Assembly (NCBI GenBank): GCA_021783095.1
Contig: JAJXUG010000039.1
Coordinates: forward strand, 1 to 33,601
Origin: Chloroflexota bacterium
Lineage (GTDB): Bacteria; Chloroflexota; Limnocylindria; Limnocylindrales; CSP1-4
DNA length: 33,601 bases
Direction: 5' to 3'
A program made the translations under genes and the position numbers. Numbering within the stretch: position 1 is the first letter of the stretch; each line of letters begins with the position of its first letter. The notes beneath the pieces are model-generated. The model was not told the DNA's origin, made no database searches, and saw only the letters and a program-made list of their open reading frames with translations. Shown one piece after another: positions 1-7,527 of this stretch.

Positions 1-36
1 GACCGTGGGGCCCGGGGCGACCGTGGGGCCCGGGCC
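1..36. repeat. 18-nt tandem repeat, two copies
   Basis: Two adjacent 18-nt units (1-18 and 19-36) differ at one base. They lie inside the zinc-ribbon gene and encode the repeated PGPTVA-type linker. The window edge may cut a longer array. Confidence 0.7.
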
Positions 37-207
37 GGCCGCAGGCGCCGAGGCGACGGGAGCCGGACCGGGGGCGCCCGGATCGGCCGCGCCCCCCGCG
101 GGAGCGCCCTCCCACTCCAGGAACGTCCCGCAGGAGCCGCAGAACTGGTCGCCGGGCGCGTTCGCGAACCCGCAGCGCGCGCACAGCACCGTCTGGTCGT
201 GCGTCAT
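1..207 (-). CDS. Zinc-ribbon protein, N-terminal part (runs off left edge)
   Basis: Reading leftward from ATG at 207, 69 codons stay open to the window edge, so only the N-terminus is visible. The first 35 residues form a double-knuckle zinc ribbon: CARCG, then CGSCG eleven residues on, followed by TFLEWEG. After it comes a Pro/Ala/Gly-rich linker ending in PGPTVAPGPTV, encoded by an 18-nt tandem repeat. The start lies 4 nt past the stop of the PD40 gene, and a GAGG-containing stretch just upstream serves as ribosome site, so the two are probably cotranscribed. The ribbon is strikingly like the N-terminus of the 688-aa protein at 19070 (CGNCG, CGTCG, FLEW), so a similar ribbon, linker, membrane span, outer domain plan is a reasonable guess for the missing part. 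Function is unknown; I do not see a reason to call it DNA-binding. Confidence 0.75.
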   Translation of the reverse strand, partial: MTHDQTVLCARCGFANAPGDQFCGSCGTFLEWEGAPAGGAADPGAPGPAPVASAPAAGPGPTVAPGPTV

Positions 208-211
208 CGGC

Positions 212-2293
212 TCATCCTCGGAACAGCAGCGTCAGCGGCCCGTGGCCCGGCCCGACCCCGAAGCCGGGCGGCCCGACCGAGCGAACGGTGACCAGCATCG
301 GCACCTCCAGCGTCGGGAACTCCGGGCCGCCAACCCAGGTGGCCACGAGGTTGCGCTGGCCCACGATGTCGTGGTGGAACACGAGGACCTGGATCTGGAA
401 CCGGCCCTGGGCGTCCGCGGTGATCACCGGCAGCGCGGGCGTGATCCCCACGCTCCACGTCAGCTGCAGCTGGGCGCCGGCAGGGAACCCGGAGCCCGTG
501 GCAACGACCACGATCCCCTGCTGCCCGACCGGCGGGTCCAGCACGATCTTCGCCTGCGAGCCAAGGCCGGCCAGGCGTGCGGTGCGCGGGGAACCCGTGA
601 AGTTGTCGGGGACCTGGAGCAGCGCCGACCGCGAACCCGCCTTGCCGGGCACAAAGCCAACCGTGACGGTGCAGGCGTCGCCTCGGTACAGGGTGAGGCC
701 CTGGCAGCCGTCGGCCAGCACCGAGAAGTCTCCGGCGTTCGTGCCGCCCACCGTCGCGGGCTTGACCGCCAGCGGCCCCCAGCCGCCATTGGTGAGCACC
801 CCCGCGGCGGTCGCCGCCGAGGCCACGCCCACCGCTCGCGTCCCGAAGTCGATCGTGGGCGGGTTCAGGCTGGGGACCGGCGGCAGGTCTCGGAGGAAGA
901 CGTCGATCTGCTTGTTGTTGTCGCCGGCGACGAGGTCCGAGCCGGTTGAGGCGAAGGCCACGAACCGCCCCGCCCCGCCCACTTTCGGGTTGCGGCTGAT
1001 CGAGTTGCTCTGCGCGCCCGCCGGCGTCACGGAGATGTAGGCGTTCTGCCCCGACGTCACGTCGCGGAGCACGATGGAGCTCGACTGGCGAGTCAGGACC
1101 GCGGCCGTCAGCAGGGCCCCGACCACCACGTAGGCGACCATCCGGCCATCGCGCGAGATGTTGGGCTGGCCCGTCGTCGCGGGCATCGGGGTGCCGTCGT
1201 CCTGGGCCGACACGAGCACCGTTTGGCCGGCGCCGAGGTCACGACGGTAGACCTCCGCGACGCCCGTGCCCTGGCCCGAGAGGAAGTTCGCCGCGGTCGA
1301 GACGAAGGCGACGAACTCGCCGTCGTCCGAGATGGACGGCTGGCTTGACGGGCCCTGCGGTGACTGCCCGGCCGGCCCGAGGCTCACCTGCTGCGTAGCG
1401 GCGGCGTTGAGGTCCCGGACGTAGACCTGCGTGCCCTCGCCGGTCGACTGCGGCGTCAGGGACTGGCCGCCCGCCGACTCGAACGCGACCAGCGACCCGT
1501 CGCCCGAGATCGACGGCTGGTCGCTGTCGCCGTTGACGGTCCCCTGGCCCGCTGCCACGCTCACGAGCACGGTCTGACCCGTCTGGCGGTCGAAGCGGTA
1601 GACGTCCGCGAACTTGCTCTGGTAGCCGGCGATCAGCCTCGGGGCGGTCGACGAGTAGGCGACGTAGCGCCCGTTGCCGGACACGGCCGGCTGGTGGCTC
1701 GCGTCGCTGGCATCGATGGGCTGGGAGACCACGGTCGTGGTGCCGGTCTTGCGGTCCCAGACCACGACGCTCTGGGGCGACGCGGGGTCGGACGTCAGGC
1801 GATACGTGAAGGCGACGACGCTGCCGTCGGCCGAGATGGACGGCTCGTACCCGTAGCCGCTGCCGCTGGGCACGCCCGCCGGGCCCAGGGCGCTCGGGAC
1901 CGGGAGCCGGATCGTCGTTCCGTTGGCCCGATCCCGAAGGTAGATCGCGGAGGCGGCACTCGCCCCGCCGGGCACGAGGTCCGTGGCGGCCGAGGCGAAC
2001 GCGACGTAGCGCCCGCTCGACGAGATGGCGGGCGTCAACGACGGTCCGTTCGCGAAGCCCTGGGCCGCGTTCGCCGACACGAGGCTCGTCGTGCCCGGCG
2101 GCTGCGGCAGCGCGGCGGGGAGGGCGAGCGGCGGCGACGCGCCTGCGGTGGGGTTGACGGGCGCCGTCTCGACGACCGCGGCCGGCGGGGCCTCCTCGCG
2201 ACCCGCGCCAGCGGCAGGCGAGAGTGCCGGCCCACCGCCGAGCAGGGCCGCCGCGACGAGCGCGGCGACGGTCGCGCGAGCGCCACGGCGCAC
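212..2293 (-). CDS. Secreted PD40 beta-propeller protein with Ig-like domains
   Basis: The protein is 693 aa if the GTG at 2293 is used. That start gives a normal signal peptide (Arg-Arg n-region, Ala/Leu-rich core, AGAG cleavage area). In-frame ATGs at 2380 and 2365 would overlap the upstream gene by 58 or 43 nt and lack a ribosome site. Seven repeats of the PD40/TolB type (pattern IS-x-DG-x-x-VAF, for example ISADGSVVAF, ISGDGSLVAF, ISDDGEFVAF) indicate a seven-bladed propeller. They are followed by an ASPM/HYDIN-like Ig domain (PTIDFGTRAVG to VGFVPGKAGS) and a final Ig-like domain. Such proteins are extracytoplasmic and usually bind ligands or proteins. It follows the 416-aa membrane protein by about 30 nt and precedes the zinc-ribbon gene by 4 nt, so the three form a leftward operon beside the injection-system genes. 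The specific role is unknown. Confidence 0.8.
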   Translation of the reverse strand: MRRGARATVAALVAAALLGGGPALSPAAGAGREEAPPAAVVETAPVNPTAGASPPLALPAALPQPPGTTSLVSANAAQGFANGPSLTPAISSSGRYVAFASAATDLVPGGASAASAIYLRDRANGTTIRLPVPSALGPAGVPSGSGYGYEPSISADGSVVAFTYRLTSDPASPQSVVVWDRKTGTTTVVSQPIDASDASHQPAVSGNGRYVAYSSTAPRLIAGYQSKFADVYRFDRQTGQTVLVSVAAGQGTVNGDSDQPSISGDGSLVAFESAGGQSLTPQSTGEGTQVYVRDLNAAATQQVSLGPAGQSPQGPSSQPSISDDGEFVAFVSTAANFLSGQGTGVAEVYRRDLGAGQTVLVSAQDDGTPMPATTGQPNISRDGRMVAYVVVGALLTAAVLTRQSSSIVLRDVTSGQNAYISVTPAGAQSNSISRNPKVGGAGRFVAFASTGSDLVAGDNNKQIDVFLRDLPPVPSLNPPTIDFGTRAVGVASAATAAGVLTNGGWGPLAVKPATVGGTNAGDFSVLADGCQGLTLYRGDACTVTVGFVPGKAGSRSALLQVPDNFTGSPRTARLAGLGSQAKIVLDPPVGQQGIVVVATGSGFPAGAQLQLTWSVGITPALPVITADAQGRFQIQVLVFHHDIVGQRNLVATWVGGPEFPTLEVPMLVTVRSVGPPGFGVGPGHGPLTLLFRG

Positions 2294-2322
2294 CGGGTCG
2301 CGGCGAACCCGGCCGGGGCGCG

Positions 2323-3573
2323 TCAGGGCCGCTGGTAGCCGGAGTAGAAGACGGCCGGGTCGCATGTGCTGCTCGTGCATGAGAGCGACAGGTTGAGCTG
2401 CTGCCCGGCGGCGATCACGATCGGCGTGACGAAGTGGAGGTCGTAGTCGCGGAAGTTCTCCAACCGCATCTGGAGCAGCGGCGTGGTGTTGCGCAGGAGA
2501 ACCAGGGCTCCGGCGGCGCCGTTGGGGTTCGAGAACACGAGGTCCGTCAGGAACAGCGTGCCCGTGGGCGACAGCGTCTTGGTGGTGCCGTCAAGGCGCC
2601 CGTCGACCGGCGTGCCCAGGCCCGCGATCACGACGCCCGGCGAGGCGGTCGGCGGCGCGACCGGCGTGGGGCTGGCTCCGGGCGCCACCGTGGGAGCCGG
2701 GGTGGGGCTGGGGCTGGGCGCACCCCCCGCGCCGGCGCCCATGGTGGGCAGGCCAGCGCCGGACAGCGCGGCGTTCACATCGCTGCGCAGCGAGGCGATG
2801 GGCGAGGCAACGGCGTCACCCACCGCGGAGTTGATCGCGGGCTTGAGGACGAACGCCCACAGCAGGACCAGCGCGATGAGGGCTGCGAGCAGCACGGCGA
2901 GCAGCCGCCCGAACCAGGGCGGGAGGATGGCCTCTTGGAGGAGCGTGCCGTCGAGCTGGATGGGCCCGGCGCCCTCGGGGGTGACGAACAGCTGGAACGG
3001 GCGCGTCTTGGGCGTGCCGCGCCAGAACCGGCGGGCGGGCTTGACGCGGACCTTGGCGAACGAGGCGCCGCCGGCCTCCACGACGACGCCCGGCGGGTTG
3101 ATGTCGAAGCGCAGCAGGCGGTCGGCGTCGGTGCCGCTGACCTCGGCCGAGAGCCGCACGTTGCCGCGGTTGTCCACCGCCACCTCGTGCGAGGCGCCGC
3201 CGGACCCGCGTGACGTTCGCGGCACGAGCTCGGCGAACGGCTCCACGAACGCCCCGACGACGAGGCTCCCCTCCTCCACCGCGGAGCCGGCCGGATCCTC
3301 GCGCGAGCGGGCGCGCAGCCCGAACGGGACGGAACCGGCGGGAGTCGACGGCGCCCGCGGCGGTCGGAAGTGGATCGTCGCGGTGCCCTCGGCCGCGGGG
3401 AAGAGCGAGATCGTGGCGGGATCGACAACCGCCCACGCAGCCGAGTCACCGAGCACGTCGAGGGAGAACTCGTCGACGACGCTGCCGTTGTTGCGCAGCT
3501 TGACCCCCAGGACGGCCTCAGCCCCGGGCTCAACCTCGACCGACGGTGCCTGGAGCGAGACGGTGACTCCCAC
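2323..3573 (-). CDS. Membrane protein: cytoplasmic Ig-like domains, one TM, outer beta domain
   Basis: The protein is 416 aa from GTG at 3573. The frame stays open further upstream, but that part reads as low-complexity shadow sequence. Residues 1-215 look like two Ig-like/NPCBM-associated modules (VEVEPGAEAVLGVKLRNNGS; VDNRGNVRLSAEV). There is no signal peptide. A single strong membrane span lies at about 221-243 (FGRLLAVLLAALIALVLLWA), then a Thr/Pro/Ala-rich linker with SPSPTPAPT-type repeats, then a beta-rich domain of about 100 residues that contains two cysteines (CTSSTC). With no signal peptide, the N-terminal domains are probably cytoplasmic and the C-terminal one outside. The order (inner module, TM, Pro-rich linker, outer module) parallels the 688-aa protein on the far side of the cluster. 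I do not recognise an enzyme; anchoring or sensing is an inference. Confidence 0.75.
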   Translation of the reverse strand: MGVTVSLQAPSVEVEPGAEAVLGVKLRNNGSVVDEFSLDVLGDSAAWAVVDPATISLFPAAEGTATIHFRPPRAPSTPAGSVPFGLRARSREDPAGSAVEEGSLVVGAFVEPFAELVPRTSRGSGGASHEVAVDNRGNVRLSAEVSGTDADRLLRFDINPPGVVVEAGGASFAKVRVKPARRFWRGTPKTRPFQLFVTPEGAGPIQLDGTLLQEAILPPWFGRLLAVLLAALIALVLLWAFVLKPAINSAVGDAVASPIASLRSDVNAALSGAGLPTMGAGAGGAPSPSPTPAPTVAPGASPTPVAPPTASPGVVIAGLGTPVDGRLDGTTKTLSPTGTLFLTDLVFSNPNGAAGALVLLRNTTPLLQMRLENFRDYDLHFVTPIVIAAGQQLNLSLSCTSSTCDPAVFYSGYQRP

Positions 3574-3590
3574 GGCCGGAGTGTAACCGC
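3574..3590 (-). promoter_or_regulatory. Possible -10 box of a leaderless transcript
   Basis: On the minus strand TACACT occupies 3585-3580 and ends six bases before the GTG start of the 416-aa membrane protein, and no Shine-Dalgarno sequence lies in front of that GTG. This spacing is what a leaderless mRNA would need. No clear -35 box is visible. Confidence 0.35.
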
Positions 3591-3676
3591 GGAAGGTGTG
3601 CCCGCAAGGGCGATTCGCATGGCCGAGACGGGCTGCATGACCGGCCCGGGAGCGATGCCCGTTGAGCCCTCGTTGC

Positions 3677-3693
3677 GCGCCCGAAAAGGGCGC
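3677..3693. repeat. Short hairpin in the divergent region before the LuxR gene
   Basis: GCGCCC (3677-3682) and GGGCGC (3688-3693) pair around a GAAAA loop. It lies 77 nt before the LuxR-type regulator start, in the 196-nt region between that gene and the leftward membrane-protein gene. It may be a leader hairpin or chance in GC-rich DNA. Confidence 0.4.
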
Positions 3694-3769
3694 CCTGCCA
3701 CCCTTGCGCCCTGCCCTTCCGGCCATCGCGTCCTGTCGGCCGGGACGGCACATGGGGAGATGCGCACCG

Positions 3770-4417
3770 ATGGTTGCCGAACCCGTTCCGCTGCAAGGCC
3801 CCGTCCCGGTGGTCGTCCAAGCCACCGACCCCCTGTCCCGAGCCGGCATCGTCAGCCAGCTGCGCGGCGGGCACAGCTTCGCCATCGCGTCGGAGGACGC
3901 GCCCCCGCCGGGGGCGATCGCGCTCGTCGTGGCGGACGAGATCGACGCCGCCGCGTGCGCGGAGATCCGGGCGCTGCGCGCCCGCGGCGTGGGGCGCGTC
4001 GTCGTGCTCGCCTCGCGGGTCGACGACAAGGGCCTGCTCGCCGCTGCCGAGGCGGGGATCACGGGCGTCATCCGGCGCTCGGATGCCACGGCCCAGAACC
4101 TCTCGTCGGCGCTCCGCGCTGCGGCCGCGGGCGAGGGCACGCTGCCCCCGGACCTGCTCGGGCGGCTGCTCAGCCAGGTGGGCCACCTGCAGCGCCAGGT
4201 GCTGGCGCCGCGCGGGCTGACCTTCGGCGGGCTGACCGAGCGGGAGATCGCGGTCCTGCGGCTGCTCGCCGACGGCCTGGACACGGCCGAGGTGGGGGCG
4301 CACCTGTACTACAGCGAGCGCACCGTGAAGAACATCATCCACGACGTGACGTCGCGCATGGACCTGCGCAACCGCACGCACGCGGTGGCATACGCGATCC
4401 GCGAGGGGCTGATCTGA
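3770..4417 (+). CDS. LuxR/NarL-type response-regulator-like transcription factor
   Basis: The protein is 215 aa from ATG 3770 (GGGGAG lies ten bases upstream; an ATG at 3752 is possible but has no ribosome site). The N-terminal 120 residues resemble a receiver domain, but the acidic phosphorylation pocket is degenerate (VVADEID is the nearest match). The family's usual Lys may be the DDKG segment. The C-terminal 65 residues are a clear LuxR helix-turn-helix: LTEREIAVLRLLADGLDTAEVG, then YSERTVKNIIHDV and RNRTHAVAYAI. It is transcribed away from the membrane-protein operon and converges on the DUF4157 gene with a 22-nt gap. LuxR-type regulators are regularly found inside eCIS loci of Gram-positive type, so control of this cluster is the likely job. 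A degenerate receiver would suggest regulation by something other than phosphorylation, which is inference. Confidence 0.85.
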   Translation: MVAEPVPLQGPVPVVVQATDPLSRAGIVSQLRGGHSFAIASEDAPPPGAIALVVADEIDAAACAEIRALRARGVGRVVVLASRVDDKGLLAAAEAGITGVIRRSDATAQNLSSALRAAAAGEGTLPPDLLGRLLSQVGHLQRQVLAPRGLTFGGLTEREIAVLRLLADGLDTAEVGAHLYYSERTVKNIIHDVTSRMDLRNRTHAVAYAIREGLI

Positions 4418-4439
4418 CTCGGGGTTGGGGGCGGGACGG

Positions 4440-5183
4440 CTACGTCTCGCCCCGCTCCTCCTCGTCGTCCTCCTTGCCCTTCTCGCGACTGACGGCCAGC
4501 GCCTGGACGTCCTCGTCCTCGTCATCCTTGGCCTCGCGGCTGACGCCGACGGTCGGCGTCGAGGAGACGACGACCGGGCCGGCGATCGCGGCTGCGGCCG
4601 TGCGGTCGGCGGACTGCTCGTAGGCGTCGTGCGGGTCCGAGACGCGGACGCCGTCGCCGGTGGCCGTGCCGTCCACCGGGCCGGACCGCTGCTGGACCAC
4701 GTGCACCAGCTCGTGGGCGAGCGTCTGGCGGCCGTCCGACGAATCGGGGTTCCAGCGGTCCGAGCGGAACACGACGTCGCTGCCGACCGTGTAGGCGTGG
4801 GCGTTGACCGCCTCGGCCGAGCGGCTCGCCTGCGAGTCCGTGTGCAGCCGCACGTCGCCGAAGTCCGCGCCGAGTCGACGCTCCATGTCGCCGCGGAGGT
4901 CGGGCGCGAGGGGCTGCCCACCGCCCTTGCCCACCACGTCGAGCACCGGCGAGCGGTCCGGCGGGGCCCCCTCCTCGCCCGCGACGAGACGGCGGACGCT
5001 GGCGTTGCCGGCCAGGCGCTGGAGCTCCAGCAGGGTCGAGGGGGCGGCTGACGACGGGTCGGCCACGGCGCGGGCGACCGTGGCGGGCGAGACAGCCGCG
5101 CTCGGCGCCGCTTTGGTCGCAGCCTGCTCCCGCCCCGGGGCGGGCCGGGCGACGGCGGCCTGGAGCTCGTCACGTACGTCCAT
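4440..5183 (-). CDS. DUF4157 (HExxH) protein, probable eCIS cargo or accessory factor
   Basis: The protein is 247 aa from ATG 5183, with GGAGGAGG placed correctly upstream; the open frame further upstream is ignored. Residues 51-66 carry the motif LLELQRLAGNASVRRL, which commonly precedes DUF4157 in injection-system proteins. DUF4157 follows (about 88-168) with GADFGDVRLHTD, AYTVGSDVVF and the zinc-protease signature HELVH at 157-161. Glu189 in YEQSADR is a candidate third ligand. The tail (215-247) is highly acidic and contains two VSRE segments. The family is strongly tied to eCIS loci, and its members are thought to be loaded cargo or cargo-processing proteases. It lies downstream of the AAA+ gene on the same strand with a 190-nt gap, so it may have its own promoter. 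No separate toxin domain is fused to it. Confidence 0.88.
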   Translation of the reverse strand: MDVRDELQAAVARPAPGREQAATKAAPSAAVSPATVARAVADPSSAAPSTLLELQRLAGNASVRRLVAGEEGAPPDRSPVLDVVGKGGGQPLAPDLRGDMERRLGADFGDVRLHTDSQASRSAEAVNAHAYTVGSDVVFRSDRWNPDSSDGRQTLAHELVHVVQQRSGPVDGTATGDGVRVSDPHDAYEQSADRTAAAAIAGPVVVSSTPTVGVSREAKDDEDEDVQALAVSREKGKEDDEEERGET

Positions 5184-5303
5184 GCGCTCCTCCTCCGGCC
5201 GCGCCATCCGCGCCCGGCCGACTACCCGCTGCGCGCGACCGCAGCGTGCGCCGCCCGCAGCAGGCGCGCAACGTCCCCGCGCGCAGGCGGCGGACTGCCT
5301 CGG

Positions 5304-5317
5304 TGCCCGATCGGGCA
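5304..5317. promoter_or_regulatory. Perfect 14-nt palindrome, possible operator
   Basis: TGCCCGATCGGGCA is a perfect palindrome in the 190-nt gap upstream of the DUF4157 gene, about 120 nt before its start. The first 13 bases recur exactly at 8411-8423 in the other promoter-bearing gap of the cluster. It could be a regulator site. A hairpin after the AAA+ gene is the alternative, although no T-run follows. Confidence 0.4.
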
Positions 5318-5373
5318 GAAACGGCAGGCCGCCGGGCGCCGGCGGAGGGTTCGGCCGGTCCGCAGACGGACAC

Positions 5374-7527
5374 CTACGACGCTCCCGACTCCGCGAGCGC
5401 CTCGAACCAGGCGCCGAACTCGGCCGGTACGGTGAGCCGGCCGAGCTTGTCGTACTCACGCTCGGTGGCGCGGACCAGGTCCCCCATCGTGGCCGCGCGG
5501 TCCTCGGCGGCGGCGAGGAAGGCGGCAGTGACGCAGATGTTTCGGATCGACCCGCCGCTGATCCGGAACGAGGCGGCCAGGAACCCGAGGTCCACGTCCG
5601 GCCCGACCGGCAGCCCCGGGCGAAGGTGCAGCTGCCACAGCCGGCGCCGCTCCTCCTCGTCCGGGAGCGGGAAGTCCACGATCACGTCGAGGCGACGGAG
5701 GAACGCCTCGTCGAGGTTCGCGCGCAGGTTGGTCGTCAGCACCGCCAGCCCGTCGAAGCGCTCCATCCGCTGGAGCAGGTACGCGATCTCGACGTTGGCG
5801 TACCGGTCGCGGGCGTCCTTGACCTCGGAGCGCTTGCCGAAGATCGCGTCGGCCTCGTCGAACAGGAGCACGCCGTTCACGCGGTCAGCCTCGGCGAAGA
5901 TGCGGTCGAGGTTCTTCTCCGTCTCGCCGATGTACTTGTCCACCACGGTCGAGAGGTCGATGAGGTAGAGGTCGAGCCCGAGGCCGGCAGCGAGCACCTC
6001 GGCCGAGAGCGTCTTGCCGGTGCCCGAGTCGCCGGCGAAGAGGGCGGTGAGGCCGGCGCCGCGGTTGGGGCCGGCGCCCATCCCCCAGCCGTTGAGGACG
6101 CGCTCGCGGTTCCTCGCGCGGTTGAGCAGGTCCGTCAACTGGCCGCGCGCCCGCGGCGGCAGGACGAGGTCATCCCAGGTCGCGGCCGGGGCGATCCGCC
6201 GGGCGAGGCGGTCGAGGCCGGCGGCATTCTGCGCCCGGGCGCCCGCTTGGACGTGGGCGGCGGCGATCGGTCGGCCCTCGGCGGTGGCCGCCAGGCCGGC
6301 TGCCCGCGCGGCGCGCTGGATCTGGACCGGGGTGAGGCGGAAGGCGCGGGTGGCGTCGCCAGCCTCGCCCGTCGAGCCGTCCTGGTCCGTGGCGACGCCA
6401 GCCGCGGCGAGGGCCAGCGCCCAGAACCGCGCCCGCTCATCCTCGGGCGTGGGCGCGGCCTCGAGCAGGACCGGCACCTCGCGGCCCCAGGCGGGATCCC
6501 ATGCGCGCATCCCGTGGAGCGCGACGGGTGTGCGCGCCTCCACGAGGAGCCGAAGCGCCGCCCGTGTGCTCTCGGCGAGCCCGTCGACAGGCCCGGCGAC
6601 CAGCCCGGCGCCGAGGAGCGCCGCCTCGCGGATCACTGCGCTCACCTGCGCGCCCGCGTCCTCGCCGGGCTCGAGGCGCGCGAGGTCCACGTTCAGCACC
6701 CGATCCCCATCCGCACTCAGCCCTGCAGCCGCCAAGCCGATCCCCGCCCCGACCGACGCCTCCCGGACATACCAGAGGCGCGCGCCGGCGGCTCGCGTCC
6801 GCGCGATGGCCCCGCCGTCGGCTGCACCGGGCGGCAGCGGCTCCAGGAGCCGGGCCACCTCGGCGTCGGGGCGGTCATCCCCCAGCAGGAAGGCTGTCAC
6901 GCGATCTGGGACGCGCAGGGCACGGGTGAGGAGCGGCCGGTCGCGATCGTCCACCAGCAGGAGGCCGTCGGCGAGCAGGGCCGCGCCCGACCGCAGCGCC
7001 GCTCGCAGCTCCGCCTCGGACGCGGGACCGGCCAGCAGCTCGATCGCCAGGCCGATGCCGGGCCTGCGACGCGTGACATCGTCCTGGAGGTACGCGTAGA
7101 GGCGCTCGAAGCGGGCGTCGACATCGGGCGCGAGCGCCACGAGGAGCAGGTCCACCTCGGCGGGCGCCAGGTCGAACCTGCGGGCGAGCGCGCGCAGCCG
7201 GACGGCCGAGCCCCTGGCCTCGGCGGCATCGGCAGCAGCCTCGATCGAGGTCAGCGTGTCGGCCAGCGCGGCCGCATCGGGCCGCGCGAGGCGCCCGCCG
7301 CCCGCGAGGAGGGCGTCGACATCGGCGTCGGACAGGTACAGGCCGCGGAAGCGGTCGTCCGGGTCGTGGTCATTCGCACGCCGACGATCGACCGCATGGC
7401 GCACGCGTCGCTCGAGGAGGGCGAGCCGCCCGAGGAGGTGGGCTCGGGACGGGTCGACAGTCGTCGAAGCGTCCGACGGCAGCTCGGGCGCCGAAGCGGG
7501 CGCCGCGCGCTCGCCCGGGGAGGTCAC
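5374..7527 (-). CDS. AAA+ ATPase of the injection system (Pvc15-like)
   Basis: The protein is 717 aa from GTG 7527; the GTGA overlaps the stop of the DUF4255 gene, so translation is coupled. The N-terminal half is an Ala/Leu-rich helical region of the kind found in Pvc15/Afp15-type ATPases. The C-terminal AAA+ module has Walker A GDSGTGKT at 499-506, Walker B LLFDEADA at 554-561, a sensor segment VLTTNLRANLDEAFLRRLD and the SGGSIRNICVTAAF helix. In PVC and Afp particles this ATPase is not part of the finished tube but is required for assembly or cargo loading. It resembles ATP-dependent proteases and p97-type unfoldases only in the AAA+ core; no protease or ClpV-type N-domain is visible. Confidence is high from family motifs and from its place beside DUF4255. 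Confidence 0.93.
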   Translation of the reverse strand: MTSPGERAAPASAPELPSDASTTVDPSRAHLLGRLALLERRVRHAVDRRRANDHDPDDRFRGLYLSDADVDALLAGGGRLARPDAAALADTLTSIEAAADAAEARGSAVRLRALARRFDLAPAEVDLLLVALAPDVDARFERLYAYLQDDVTRRRPGIGLAIELLAGPASEAELRAALRSGAALLADGLLLVDDRDRPLLTRALRVPDRVTAFLLGDDRPDAEVARLLEPLPPGAADGGAIARTRAAGARLWYVREASVGAGIGLAAAGLSADGDRVLNVDLARLEPGEDAGAQVSAVIREAALLGAGLVAGPVDGLAESTRAALRLLVEARTPVALHGMRAWDPAWGREVPVLLEAAPTPEDERARFWALALAAAGVATDQDGSTGEAGDATRAFRLTPVQIQRAARAAGLAATAEGRPIAAAHVQAGARAQNAAGLDRLARRIAPAATWDDLVLPPRARGQLTDLLNRARNRERVLNGWGMGAGPNRGAGLTALFAGDSGTGKTLSAEVLAAGLGLDLYLIDLSTVVDKYIGETEKNLDRIFAEADRVNGVLLFDEADAIFGKRSEVKDARDRYANVEIAYLLQRMERFDGLAVLTTNLRANLDEAFLRRLDVIVDFPLPDEEERRRLWQLHLRPGLPVGPDVDLGFLAASFRISGGSIRNICVTAAFLAAAEDRAATMGDLVRATEREYDKLGRLTVPAEFGAWFEALAESGAS

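Noticed and set aside
2294..2380. ATG starts at 2380 or 2365 for the PD40 gene
   Set aside because: They overlap the upstream coding end, have no ribosome site and would place basic residues ahead of the signal peptide; GTG 2293 gives a normal one. The choice is not certain.
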